From Pseudothermotoga sp. (lineage in GTDB: Bacteria > Thermotogota > Thermotogae > Thermotogales > DSM-5069), in assembly GCA_003510135.1 (NCBI GenBank), contig DOKY01000002.1, forward strand, positions 62,001-126,000: DNA of 64,000 nucleotides, read 5' to 3'. Within the stretch, counting starts at the first letter, position 1. Each line of letters begins with the position of its first letter. Position numbers and translations under genes: made by a program. Below the pieces are notes generated by a model that made no database searches, was not told the origin of the DNA, and saw only the letters and a program-made list of their open reading frames with translations. Shown here one piece after another: positions 17,174 through 25,404 of the stretch.

Positions 17174-18816
17174 GACGTTTGTTCCCTCTTTTGCTTGTTG
17201 TTCTGGCTTCGTGCGTGATGGGTCAAATCCTCGTGGGACTTCAAGGAAAGTTCGCCGTGCTGCAGGAATCGGAAGGTTACGTTGACGTGCAAGGTTTGCA
17301 GCAACTGGGTTTGACCTTCGTACTTTCGGAGGTTTCCGGGAGGGCCTATTTGATCTTCGAAAAAAAGATCGTTTTGCTCAATAGAGACGGCACGGTGAGT
17401 GTAGATTTTCTGGACGTCTATGAAAAATCTGCGAGGTTTGTCGGAAAAAGGGTCTTCATCAAAACGGAACTTCTACAGAAGATTTTGGGATTGAAAGCTT
17501 ACAAGACACCGTCTGGCCAGGTTGCACTTCTTGACAGTGTTCCGATCCTTGGTTCCGCGGCTTTCGAAAAGAACCAGCTGAAGTTGAGTTTCGCTGGCTC
17601 CGTCTCCGAGCAAATGTTTTCTGCACGTACGTCGAAGGGAAAACTGACCGTTGAAATCTCACCGTGCTTGAGCTCTGCAGTGTCTCTTGAGCCTGTGAAG
17701 ATTCTGACTGAAGGCACATCTGTTATCGTTGAACTCGATCTGGGTGTGGATGTGGAACCTGTCATGGTTATGAAGATGGAAGCGAGCGCTCTTGCCTTCG
17801 AGCTCAGGATGCCCATGCTCGGTAAAGAATGGATCGCCAATGGTGTTTACTGGCAGCAGACGACCGAACAAATTGGCGACAAGGAACTCTTAGTGAACTA
17901 TCTGTGGATAGACCCGAGCATTGTCGAGCTGAAACCTGCGATCAGTTCTTCAGGCATCGGGACGATGGAGAGCGTGGAGTCAATGGTGGCGAGGAGCGGT
18001 GCCATAGCAGGTGTGAATGCGAGCTATTTTGATCCAGACACCGCGATTCCAATCGGTTTGTTGATCGTGGATGGCAAGGTTTTGCAGAGCATCTATGGAG
18101 ACAGGCCTATCTTTGTATACACCTATGCTGGGACGGCGCACATTGAAAGATTTTATTTTGACCTCAATGTGCGTGTTGGGCAATTGTTGTTCATCGTGAA
18201 GGGTGTCAACACGATTGCTCTGGGGGATGTACTCATCTTCACGAGAGAGTTTGGTTTGCCGATTCCAAGGAGAGATAACACGATCTACTTTGTCGTCGAA
18301 AATGGCAAAGTTGTGTCGAGGGGGTGGATAGCGAAAGCCCCAGACAATGGTTTTGTACTGGCAATTTCGAACAAGTACGAGAGATACCTGCAGGAGGTCA
18401 GGCCCGGTGATCCTGTTGAGTATGTCGTGAACACCAACTTTCCCTACAGAATAAAGCATGCCGTTGAAGCTGGACCCCTGTTACTCTACCAGGGAGCTCC
18501 GATACCGGACCGGAACCAGGAAAAGAATCGTTATGGAGGCAACATCGCAAGAGTGAACGCGACCAGAACGCTCGTCGCCACGACGCAGGACGGCAAAGTC
18601 GCCCTGATAGTCATAAGCGATCAGAATGGGTCCGGAGGTGTCAACTACGATGAACTAGTTGAGTTTTGCCTGAGGAAAGGATTCTACTCGGCCATGAACT
18701 TCGATGGAGGAAGTTCGTCCGTGATGGTCATAGGGGACAGGATCGTGAGCAGGACTCCAACTGGGTGGGCGAGGGCCGTTCCTGTTTCACTGTTAGTGGT
18801 GGAGAAATCCAAATAA
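17170..18816 (+). CDS. Exported protein with phosphodiester glycosidase (NAGPA-like) domain
   Basis: A signal peptide (RRLFPLLLVVLASCVMG, possibly a lipoprotein at Cys15) leads into an N-terminal region of about 220 residues resembling copper-amine-oxidase-N/AMIN-like wall-associated domains. The C-terminal ~300 residues carry the NAGPA/DUF2233 signature: GVNASYFDPDTAIPIG, AVEAGPLLL, ARVNATRTLVATTQDG and FYSAMNFDGGSSSVMV. The family includes enzymes that hydrolyse phosphodiester-linked sugars, such as wall teichoic acid or GlcNAc-1-phosphodiesters. It probably acts in the periplasmic space under the toga. ATG 17170 overlaps the phosphorylase stop. The substrate is unknown. Confidence 0.85.
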   Translation: MRRLFPLLLVVLASCVMGQILVGLQGKFAVLQESEGYVDVQGLQQLGLTFVLSEVSGRAYLIFEKKIVLLNRDGTVSVDFLDVYEKSARFVGKRVFIKTELLQKILGLKAYKTPSGQVALLDSVPILGSAAFEKNQLKLSFAGSVSEQMFSARTSKGKLTVEISPCLSSAVSLEPVKILTEGTSVIVELDLGVDVEPVMVMKMEASALAFELRMPMLGKEWIANGVYWQQTTEQIGDKELLVNYLWIDPSIVELKPAISSSGIGTMESVESMVARSGAIAGVNASYFDPDTAIPIGLLIVDGKVLQSIYGDRPIFVYTYAGTAHIERFYFDLNVRVGQLLFIVKGVNTIALGDVLIFTREFGLPIPRRDNTIYFVVENGKVVSRGWIAKAPDNGFVLAISNKYERYLQEVRPGDPVEYVVNTNFPYRIKHAVEAGPLLLYQGAPIPDRNQEKNRYGGNIARVNATRTLVATTQDGKVALIVISDQNGSGGVNYDELVEFCLRKGFYSAMNFDGGSSSVMVIGDRIVSRTPTGWARAVPVSLLVVEKSK

Positions 18817-18842
18817 AACGAAGAAAGTGGAGGTGTACAGAG

Positions 18843-20903
18843 ATGGCAATCGCTGCTGAGAAGAAGAGAAACTTTGTACTGATTGGTCACAACGGTTCTG
18901 GAAAATCTCTTCTGACCAGCTCGATGATGAAAACAGCTGGCCTGGCTGACCGCGTCTCAAACAAGCTCGTGGACGTTGACCCACTGGAAGAAGCGAAAGG
19001 TTCAAGTATCAACTCCCACGTTTTCACGTTCATGTGGAAGGACCACCTTTTGACTGCGATAGATACCCCCGGCTTTGGTGACTTCATTGCTGAGGTGATC
19101 AACGCGATTTTCGTGAGCGAGAACGTGGTGAGTGTGATCAATGGGGTTTCAGGAATCGAGATACAGACCGAGCGAACCTGGCAAATCGCCCAGGAGATGT
19201 CCAAGCCCATCATGGTGTTTGTGAACCAGATGGATAAAGAAAGGGCGAGCTTTGAAAACGTTCTGGAGTCAGTGAAATCAACGTTCGAGTGCAAGGTCGT
19301 TCCGCTCGTCTTGCCGATCGGATCTGAAGCCAGCTTTAAAGGTATTGTAGATCTGCTAGGTGGGAAGGCCTACATCTATGAAGATGGTAAGGCCAGAGTC
19401 GTGGAAGTGCCAGCAGACATGGCAAAGCAGGTGGAAGAAACCAGACTCAAGCTGCTCGAGGACGTCGTTGAGAGCGACGACGCTCTGATGGAGAAGTATC
19501 TGGAAGGGCAGGAGATCAGCGAAGAAGAGCTCAAAACGGCCCTTGTTAAGGCTTACAAGGCTGGCATCATCGTACCTGCGCTCTGTGGTTCCGCCGAAAA
19601 GGGCATAGGAGTTGATCCGCTGCTGGATGTAATCGTTGATCTTGGAGCGAATCCGCTCGAAGCCAAGCCGTTGAAGGCCGTTCTTGAAAGTGGCGAGGAA
19701 ACGCTTGTCTCAGCCAGTGAAACAGAACCTTTCTGCGCCTACATTTTCAAGAACGTGGTGGATCCGTTCGTCGGTCGGGTGAGCTACGTGAAGATCATCG
19801 CAGGTGGTGCCAGACCTGGAGATAACTTTGTGAACGCGAACCGCGGGACAACCGATAGGATCAGTAAGATCTATTGGGCTCGTGGAAAGGAGCAGCTGGA
19901 GATAGAAGCAGCATCGTGTGGGGAAATCGTGGTGTTACCAAAGCTCAAGGAAGGCAGTGTTGGTGAGACACTGACCCACAAAGACAGAAGGCTGAAGATA
20001 GTTCCACCGCAATTCCCTGAGCCCATGTTCTCCAGATCCGTCAATCCCAAGAGTAAGACAGATATAGACAAAATAAGCAACGGTCTTTCGAGGCTTGCCG
20101 AGAGCGATCCCACTTTCAAGTGGGAATACGATCCTGAGACTGGCGAAACTGTTGTTTCCGGTCTCGGAACGATACATCTCGACATCATGATCGAAAAGCT
20201 CAAGAGCATCTTTGGCGTGGATGTAGATGTTGGCAAGCCCAAAATCGCTTACAGAGAGACCATAACCAGGAAAGCTGTTGCGGAGTACAAGCACAAGAAG
20301 CAAACGGGAGGGCATGGTCAGTACGGTCATGTGAAGATAGAACTGGAACCACTTCCGCGTGGAGCTGGCTTCGAGTTCGTGGACAAGATCTTCGGAGGAG
20401 CGATCCCGAAGAACTTCATTCCGTCAGTGGAGAAGGGAATACTCGAGGCTATGAAGCGTGGGTCTCTTGCGGGATATCCTGTGGTGGACGTACGCGTGAC
20501 ACTGTTCGACGGATCTTACCATGAAGTCGATTCTTCGGATATCGCCTTCCAGATCGCAGCGATTCAAGCTTTCAGAAAAGGTATGGAAGACGCCAGACCC
20601 GTCATACTCGAGCCCATCATGGAAGTAGAGATAATCTGTCCGGACGAAGTGGCGGGAGATGTCATGGGTGAAGTAACGAGTCGCAGAGGAAGACCGCAAG
20701 GGATGGAACCAGCCGGTCGTGGTATGTCCAAGATAAAAGCTGAGGTGCCTTTGGCTGAAATGCTCGATTTCTCCGGCAGGCTTTCTGGAATCACAAGTGG
20801 GCGGGGCTACTTCACGATGAAGTTCTTGAAGTATCAAGAGGTTCCGCCAAACATTCAGGAGAAGATCATTCAGGAAAGGAAACAGGAGCAACAGGGCAAT
20901 TGA
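18843..20903 (+). CDS. Elongation factor G-like GTPase (EF-G2 paralogue)
   Basis: All five EF-G domains can be followed over 686 residues, but the G motifs differ from canonical EF-G. G1 is GHNGSGKS (residues 15-22) instead of GHIDHGKT, switch I lacks the RGITI block (GSSINSH instead), G3 is DTPGFGD and G4 is NQMD rather than NKMD. Domain IV carries KQTGGHGQYGHVKIE. It therefore belongs to the EF-G-like group whose cellular role is not settled, and the housekeeping fusA should be elsewhere. The start is ATG 18843 (GGAGGTG upstream); a longer frame back to 18666 only overlaps the preceding gene. It is probably co-transcribed with the downstream small genes. Confidence 0.92.
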   Translation: MAIAAEKKRNFVLIGHNGSGKSLLTSSMMKTAGLADRVSNKLVDVDPLEEAKGSSINSHVFTFMWKDHLLTAIDTPGFGDFIAEVINAIFVSENVVSVINGVSGIEIQTERTWQIAQEMSKPIMVFVNQMDKERASFENVLESVKSTFECKVVPLVLPIGSEASFKGIVDLLGGKAYIYEDGKARVVEVPADMAKQVEETRLKLLEDVVESDDALMEKYLEGQEISEEELKTALVKAYKAGIIVPALCGSAEKGIGVDPLLDVIVDLGANPLEAKPLKAVLESGEETLVSASETEPFCAYIFKNVVDPFVGRVSYVKIIAGGARPGDNFVNANRGTTDRISKIYWARGKEQLEIEAASCGEIVVLPKLKEGSVGETLTHKDRRLKIVPPQFPEPMFSRSVNPKSKTDIDKISNGLSRLAESDPTFKWEYDPETGETVVSGLGTIHLDIMIEKLKSIFGVDVDVGKPKIAYRETITRKAVAEYKHKKQTGGHGQYGHVKIELEPLPRGAGFEFVDKIFGGAIPKNFIPSVEKGILEAMKRGSLAGYPVVDVRVTLFDGSYHEVDSSDIAFQIAAIQAFRKGMEDARPVILEPIMEVEIICPDEVAGDVMGEVTSRRGRPQGMEPAGRGMSKIKAEVPLAEMLDFSGRLSGITSGRGYFTMKFLKYQEVPPNIQEKIIQERKQEQQGN

Positions 20904-20918
20904 GGTGGGAGTCGGTCA

Positions 20919-21200
20919 ATGCACGTGGCAGTAGTGAGCTTCAAGATAAAACTGTTCGGTATCAGCAGCTTGAAGGAGAAGCGCAGCCTTATCAAAAGGC
21001 TTATGAACGAACTGAGAAGCAAATACAACGTCTCAGTTTCTGAGGTTGGCATGTGCAACTCGAAAGGTTGGGCTGAAATAGGCATCGCTGTCGTGAACTC
21101 TGCGAAAGAGGTGGTTGACAGCACGGTGGAACAGATAAGCAACGTCCTTGAATCAACCTATGGTTTGCAGATCGTTGACTTGGAAAGAGAAGGATGGTGA
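20919..21200 (+). CDS. DUF503 (YlxP-like) family protein
   Basis: A 93-residue protein with the family's N-terminal strand MHVAVVSFKIKLFG, the conserved SLKEKRSLIKRL helix, and GWAEIGIAVV. It is cytoplasmic and of unknown function; in many Firmicutes it sits beside infB/rbfA. Here it lies 15 bases after the EF-G2 gene, still a translation-flavoured setting. ATG 20919 has GGTGGGAG upstream. Confidence 0.85.
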   Translation: MHVAVVSFKIKLFGISSLKEKRSLIKRLMNELRSKYNVSVSEVGMCNSKGWAEIGIAVVNSAKEVVDSTVEQISNVLESTYGLQIVDLEREGW

Positions 21201-21203
21201 GAT

Positions 21204-21821
21204 GTGCAGCATATTGTTCAGGAACTGACCCGAGTACTGAATCTTCTGGTAACTCCAAGGCGCCTCCGTCACATATATTCTTGTTGTAGCTTTGCGAGGA
21301 AACTTGCAAAATTGCATTGTATCAACGAAGAGAGGGTTACGGTTGCCTGCCTGGCACACGATGCGTTCAGGGACGTGTCCACATCTAAGTTGTTGAAGAT
21401 TGCCAGGGCATATGGGATCGAACCCAACGGGATGGAGCTGGCACATCCTGTACTTCTACACGGAAAGATCGCGGCCGAGTACTTGAAAAGGAGATTCAAG
21501 ATTGAGGATCGGGAGATTCTCGAGGCTGTTGCTGCCCACACGAGTGGAAAGCCAAACATGGGAGAGATCGCGAAGATCGTTTTCCTTGCGGACTCACTTG
21601 AAGAGACAAGGGTTTACGAGGGCGTGGAGGATTTAAGAAGGCTGGCAGAGCAAGATCTGGATGAGGCCGTGATTCAGACGCTTCGGAGCAAGGTTTGTTA
21701 CGCGATGAAAAAAGAATACCTTTTGCTCCCCGAAACTATTGAAATGTGGAACTGGTTGCTTCAGAACAAGAGACCAAAGTCGGTAACGGTGAACGATCAA
21801 GACGGAGTCGAAGGAGGTTGA
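21204..21821 (+). CDS. yqeK: YqeK-like HD-domain hydrolase (probable Ap4A hydrolase)
   Basis: An HD-superfamily protein of the YqeK group, whose characterised members symmetrically hydrolyse diadenosine tetraphosphate. Seen: the first His in RRLRHIYS, the metal pair in CLAHDAFRD, HPVLLHGKIAA, AVAAHTSG and the Asp in IVFLADSLEE. All metal-ligand positions are present. The GTG start at 21204 lies 3 bases after the DUF503 stop with GGTGAG upstream. In many genomes yqeK is followed by rsfS and a LytR-type gene; here the next gene is a membrane-anchored protein and no rsfS is visible. Confidence 0.85.
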   Translation: MQHIVQELTRVLNLLVTPRRLRHIYSCCSFARKLAKLHCINEERVTVACLAHDAFRDVSTSKLLKIARAYGIEPNGMELAHPVLLHGKIAAEYLKRRFKIEDREILEAVAAHTSGKPNMGEIAKIVFLADSLEETRVYEGVEDLRRLAEQDLDEAVIQTLRSKVCYAMKKEYLLLPETIEMWNWLLQNKRPKSVTVNDQDGVEGG

Positions 21822-21824
21822 CAT

Positions 21825-22508
21825 ATGGCTATCAAGAAAAGAAAAAGCGGTCTCTTCTGGGTACTTTTAGCTGTCCTGATCGCAGGCGCAGGTTTCGGTC
21901 TGTGGCTCTTTTTGTCTTTGAACAGTCTGAAAGGATCAGCTGAATTTGCTTCGCCCGTGGTTCACTATGCTTTCATTCTAAAAGATCAGCAGAAGGCTTA
22001 CTTTGTACGTGTAGATTTGGGCAAAAGAATGATATACGTGATCGAACTGCCTCAATACGCGTTCAACCCGTTGAACAACCGGATGCTCGATGTTCAGAAT
22101 CCTTTGGAGGTCTTCAGTTTTGCTGAGTCCATGATCGAATTCTCTTCCAGTTTTCGATACTATGCAGTGGTTGATTCTGAACAGATCAAGAGGTTCGCCA
22201 AGATTCTTTTAGGTAACGGTGCCGAGAGCTTTGAAAACCTTTTGAGAAGTCTCGCCGTGAGGAAAGCGGGCCTGTTCGATCATGTCTTGGTTCGAAAGTG
22301 GCTAAAGGAGTTCAGCAATGAAAACACGATGACCGCGGCTGCTCTGTACAAAATTATGTACGAGTCTACAAGAAACGCCTTGAGATTTTACACAGTGAAA
22401 GGAACGCTCGAAGGGCCTCTGACCATAACAGTTGACGGTAAGCGATACCAGAGGTTGTACCTGGATGCTGAGAGTATTGAAGCGATCAGGCAGGACATGA
22501 GGAGGTGA
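21825..22508 (+). CDS. Membrane-anchored protein of unknown function
   Basis: A basic N-terminus (MAIKKRKSG) and one transmembrane helix (LFWVLLAVLIAGAGFGLWLFL) are followed by ~190 residues predicted to face the outside. The region FILKDQQKAYFVRVDLGKRMIYVIELP is reminiscent of the first strands of LytR-CpsA-Psr domains, and this is the position a LytR-type gene often takes behind yqeK, but the catalytic Asp/Arg pattern of that family is not evident. I do not assign a function. ATG 21825 is preceded by GAAGGAGG; there are 3 bases after yqeK and 4 before the glutaredoxin gene. Confidence 0.7.
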   Translation: MAIKKRKSGLFWVLLAVLIAGAGFGLWLFLSLNSLKGSAEFASPVVHYAFILKDQQKAYFVRVDLGKRMIYVIELPQYAFNPLNNRMLDVQNPLEVFSFAESMIEFSSSFRYYAVVDSEQIKRFAKILLGNGAESFENLLRSLAVRKAGLFDHVLVRKWLKEFSNENTMTAAALYKIMYESTRNALRFYTVKGTLEGPLTITVDGKRYQRLYLDAESIEAIRQDMRR

Positions 22509-22512
22509 ACGA

Positions 22513-22755
22513 ATGCAACATATCAAAATAACAATTTACACTACACCCACGTGCCCATACTGTGCAAGGGCAAAGAGTTACTTGAGACAGCTTGGTTTCA
22601 AATTCACCGAAGTGGATGTTTCAAGGGACCCGCGAGCAGCGGAGCGTCTGGTCAAGAAAACCGGTCAGACGGGGGTTCCCGTGATCGAGATTGGTAATCA
22701 AACGGTCATAGGTTTTGATAAGGAAAAGATAGACAGAATCCTGGGAGTGAAATGA
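22513..22755 (+). CDS. Glutaredoxin-like thiol-disulfide protein
   Basis: An 80-residue thioredoxin-fold protein with the redox motif T-P-T-C-P-Y-C at residues ~11-17, the cis-Pro loop TGVPVIEIG and the C-terminal GFDKEKID helix. This is the small glutaredoxin/NrdH-like type and probably works with a thioredoxin reductase-like partner in the cytoplasm. ATG 22513 has AGGAGGTG upstream. Confidence 0.9.
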   Translation: MQHIKITIYTTPTCPYCARAKSYLRQLGFKFTEVDVSRDPRAAERLVKKTGQTGVPVIEIGNQTVIGFDKEKIDRILGVK

Positions 22756-22759
22756 AGGT

Positions 22760-23455
22760 TTGATCGATGTGATCTTTGTACCTAAACAAAAAGTGAAGTC
22801 GGATGTGTGCGTTCTGATAGACGTGCTCAGGGCCACGAGTGTCATAGTTACGGCTCTGGCAAACGGAGCAGTTTTTGTAAAACCCGTCTCGAATGTGAGA
22901 AAGGCACTCGCAGAAAAAGCACCAAACGTGCTCGTGTGTGGAGAGAGAAAAAGTGTCAAGCCAAGGGGTTTCGATCTTGGAAATTCACCAAGTGAGTATT
23001 CAAGGAACAGGGTCGCCAACAAGGGAATCGTCCTGACAACCAGCAACGGGACGCGTGCGGTCGAAAAGATCGAGTGCGAGATCCTCTACGCAGCGAGCTT
23101 TCTAAACCTTTCTGCTGTGGTTCAACAGCTGAGAAGGCATCGTCATTTCATGTTGGTTTGCTCTGGACAGAACGATGGCATCGCCGTAGAGGATGTGCTG
23201 TGTGCGGGTGCGATTGTCGCGATGAGTGGTGTGAAAGAAAAAACGGACTCGGCGTTGATAGCCGAGTCCGTTTGGAAGTGTAGCGATTCGGTTTTCCGAA
23301 GTCTCTGTGAATCAAGGCACGGCCAGGAACTGATTGAAAAAGGGTTCCTGAAAGACATCGAGTATTGCTCTCAAATCGATATCCATCCGATCGTGCCTGT
23401 TTTCGATGGAACTTCCTTCACACTGCGAAAGACTGCACGATCTGGGCGAGTCTGA
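22760..23455 (+). CDS. comB: 2-phosphosulfolactate phosphatase family protein (ComB)
   Basis: The N-terminal strand D-V-I-F-V-P, the DVCVLIDVLRATSVIVTAL motif with its acidic and RAT residues, LVCGERKSVKPRGFDLGNSP, GIVLTTSNGTRAV and the Cys-Ser-Gly-Gln-Asn motif are diagnostic of the ComB family. In methanogens this is coenzyme M synthesis; in bacteria without that pathway the substrate is unknown. The TTG start at 22760 is supported by GGGAGTG 9 bases upstream; GTG 22769 is an alternative. Its 3' end overlaps the convergent tpi by 38 bases, and it contains an antisense terminator at 23234-23273. Confidence 0.88.
   Translation: MIDVIFVPKQKVKSDVCVLIDVLRATSVIVTALANGAVFVKPVSNVRKALAEKAPNVLVCGERKSVKPRGFDLGNSPSEYSRNRVANKGIVLTTSNGTRAVEKIECEILYAASFLNLSAVVQQLRRHRHFMLVCSGQNDGIAVEDVLCAGAIVAMSGVKEKTDSALIAESVWKCSDSVFRSLCESRHGQELIEKGFLKDIEYCSQIDIHPIVPVFDGTSFTLRKTARSGRV
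23234..23273 (-). terminator. Intrinsic terminator of the glycolytic operon, embedded antisense in comB
   Basis: A perfect 13-bp stem (arms 23241-23253 and 23261-23273, loop of 7) lies inside comB. Read on the minus strand the stem is followed by TTTCTTTC directly after its own TTT arm, a proper U-tract, about 145 bases beyond the tpi stop. On the plus strand there is no U-tract after the stem, so comB transcription should pass. Confidence 0.8.
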
Positions 23456-24185
23456 CAAATTGTTCGTCCAGGCTCGCACCGCCCACCAGACCTCCGTCCA
23501 CGTCGGGCTGAGCCATGATTGCGAAGAAATTACCCGGCTTTATGCTCCCTCCGTACAAGATGGGTATGCTCTCTGCAAGCTGTGCATCGTAAAGTTCGCA
23601 CAACAGTTTTCTTATGAATCTGTGCACCTCTTGAGCCTGTTCGGGTTTGGCAACAACACCGGTGCCTATCGCCCAAACCGGCTCGTACGCTATGACGATG
23701 TTCTCAACTTCCTCTCTTGAAAGTCCATAGAGAGCCTGTCTGATCTGCATTTCAACAACGCAGAAGGTCAATCCCTTTTCCCGTTCTTCTTTGGTTTCGC
23801 CTACGCAAATTATGGGCCTCATACCCTCAGAGAGCACAGCTTTCAACTTCTTGTTCACCATCTCGTCCGTCTCGTTGAAATATTTCCTCCGTTCAGAGTG
23901 CCCAACTATCACATATTCGACACCGATAGCTCTCAGCATTGTGGGGGAAACTTCTCCTGTAAACGCCCCACTACGCTCGAAGTAACAGTTCTGCGCACCA
24001 ACCGAGATATTCGTGCCACGTGTTATCTCCACAACGTCTGCCAGAGAAACGAAAGGCGGGCAAACCACGATTTTGAAGCGCTTGCCCGCCAAATCGTTGA
24101 TCAGTCGATTGACAAAAAGCTTCGCCTCTTCGTTAGTCTTGTGCATCTTCCAGTTACCAGCGAGGATCAGTCGCTCTATTTTTTT
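23418..24185 (-). CDS. tpiA: Triosephosphate isomerase, expressed as the C-terminal half of a PGK-TIM fusion by frameshifting
   Basis: Converts dihydroxyacetone phosphate to glyceraldehyde 3-phosphate. Seen: N-W-K-M-H (catalytic Lys), GHSERR (catalytic His), AYEPVWAIGTG (catalytic Glu) and YGGSIKPGN. The first ATG (24146) is the Met of NWKMH, so a protein starting there would lack the catalytic Asn and Lys. Upstream in this frame there are only ATA, CTG and ATC before the TAA at 24188-24186, so no usable conventional start exists. The frame joins pgk through the A9 run just before the pgk stop, giving ...IADKKK-IERLILAGNWKMH. Fusion by frameshift is known for T. maritima PGK-TIM. Coordinates cover the open TIM frame. 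Confidence 0.93.
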   Translation of the reverse strand, partial: KKIERLILAGNWKMHKTNEEAKLFVNRLINDLAGKRFKIVVCPPFVSLADVVEITRGTNISVGAQNCYFERSGAFTGEVSPTMLRAIGVEYVIVGHSERRKYFNETDEMVNKKLKAVLSEGMRPIICVGETKEEREKGLTFCVVEMQIRQALYGLSREEVENIVIAYEPVWAIGTGVVAKPEQAQEVHRFIRKLLCELYDAQLAESIPILYGGSIKPGNFFAIMAQPDVDGGLVGGASLDEQFVRLAQIVQSFAV

Positions 24186-25363
24186 TTATCCGCGATGCTT
24201 TTGATACCCGGCAACTCACGACCTTCCAGGAACTCGAGTGAGGCGCCACCTCCGGTTGAAACGTGCGAATAGGCAGATTCCAGGTTGAATTTAGTAGCAG
24301 CTGCCGCTGTGTCGCCTCCACCGACGACGGTTGTTCCCTTCACCTTACTGATCGCGAGGGCTACTTTCTTAGTACCTTCCGCAAAGTCGTCTATCTCGAA
24401 AACACCCATCGGTCCATTCCAGACAACGGTCTTCGCGTCTTCGAGTTCTTTTTCAAACAGTTCAACCGTTTTCGGACCTATGTCCAGGCCCATCCAACCC
24501 TCAGGAATTCCATCCTTCAGATCGACGATTTTCTTCTCAACGTTTGCCTCCATCTTTTGTGCGATGACGCAATCCACAGGCAGAACCATCTTCACTTTCT
24601 TCTGAGCTGCTTGCTCGAGTATCTGGCTGGCCAGATCGAGCTTATCGTTTTCGACGAGCGATGAGCCGACGTTCAGGCCCTGCGCTTTGAGGAAGGTGAA
24701 CATCATCGCTCCACCTATGAGGATCTTGTCCGCCTTGTTCATCAGGTTCGTAATGACACCTATCTTGTCGGACACTTTCGCTCCACCTAGTACAACAACG
24801 TAAGGATGGTCAGGTTCATAGGTCACCTTGCTGAGAAACTCGATCTCTTTTTCCATCAGGAATCCTGCCACACTCGGTATGAAGGAGGCAATGCCAACAT
24901 TCGATGCATGTGCCCTGTGGGCAGTACCGAACGCATCGTTCACGTGAATATCGGCCAGCTCAGCCCAGGCCTTTGCCAGCTCGGGATCGTTTTTTTCTTC
25001 TCCAGGATGAAATCTCGTGTTCTCTAGGACGATGACGTCCTTGGGTTTGGCTTCCTGGACAGCCGTCTTCACCTCTTCCCCAACAACGTGTGGAACAAAG
25101 ATAACGTTCAAACCTGATATCTGCTTCAAATGTTCGGCCACTGACTTCATGCTGTACTTCGGGTCAACACCCTTCGGTCTTCCCAAATGCGAAAGCAGTA
25201 TAACCTTCGCGTTGTGTTCTACAGCGTACTTTATCGTTGGCAGGGCGGCCACGATGCGCGTGTCGTCCATGACTTTTCCATTTTCCACGGGAACGTTGAA
25301 GTCCACGCGCATAATAACAGTCTTTCCGTTCAAATCAACATCCCTTATGGTCATCTTTTTCAT
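24176..25363 (-). CDS. pgk: Phosphoglycerate kinase (also the N-terminal half of PGK-TIM)
   Basis: Transfers phosphate from 1,3-bisphosphoglycerate to ADP. Seen: MRVDFNVPVENG, LLSHLGRPKG, ENTRFHPGEE, VLGGAKVSDKIGV, WNGPMGVFEI and the C-terminal GGGDTAAAATKF. At 395 residues it is a complete monomeric enzyme ending ADKKK-stop. The nine A residues encoding the last lysines form the slippery site into tpi. ATG 25363 has GGGGGTGA upstream. The gene follows gap with a hairpin between them, so its transcript level may be lower than that of gap. Confidence 0.96.
   Translation of the reverse strand: MKKMTIRDVDLNGKTVIMRVDFNVPVENGKVMDDTRIVAALPTIKYAVEHNAKVILLSHLGRPKGVDPKYSMKSVAEHLKQISGLNVIFVPHVVGEEVKTAVQEAKPKDVIVLENTRFHPGEEKNDPELAKAWAELADIHVNDAFGTAHRAHASNVGIASFIPSVAGFLMEKEIEFLSKVTYEPDHPYVVVLGGAKVSDKIGVITNLMNKADKILIGGAMMFTFLKAQGLNVGSSLVENDKLDLASQILEQAAQKKVKMVLPVDCVIAQKMEANVEKKIVDLKDGIPEGWMGLDIGPKTVELFEKELEDAKTVVWNGPMGVFEIDDFAEGTKKVALAISKVKGTTVVGGGDTAAAATKFNLESAYSHVSTGGGASLEFLEGRELPGIKSIADKKK
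24179..24187 (-). other. Slippery A9 run: -1 frameshift or transcriptional slippage site between pgk and tpi
   Basis: On the coding strand GAT is followed by nine A and then TAG, the pgk stop. A -1 slip on A-AAA-AAA enters the tpi frame just after its in-frame TAA (24188-24186) and reads AAA ATA GAG CGA into TIM. Slip by ribosome or by RNA polymerase would give the same product. No clear SD-like stimulator 10-14 bases upstream was seen. Confidence 0.88.
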
Positions 25364-25383
25364 CGTTTCACCCCCTCAAGAAA

Positions 25384-25404
25384 TGAGGGAGCAACGCTCC
25401 CTCA
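25384..25404 (-). terminator. Attenuator-type hairpin between gap and pgk
   Basis: TGAGGGAGC, loop of 3, GCTCCCTCA forms a perfect 9-bp stem overlapping the last base pairs of gap. On the minus strand it is followed by TTTCTTGAG, a weak T-rich tail. It probably gives partial termination or protects the gap mRNA end. Confidence 0.6.

Noticed and set aside
18666..18842. N-terminal extension of the EF-G2 gene by 59 codons
   Set aside because: It overlaps the end of the phosphodiester glycosidase gene, is not EF-G-like, and ATG 18843 has a proper GGAGGTG site.
23418..24146. Triosephosphate isomerase starting at ATG 24146
   Set aside because: That Met is inside the NWKMH motif, so the protein would lack the catalytic Lys; the frame continues upstream to the A9 slip site.
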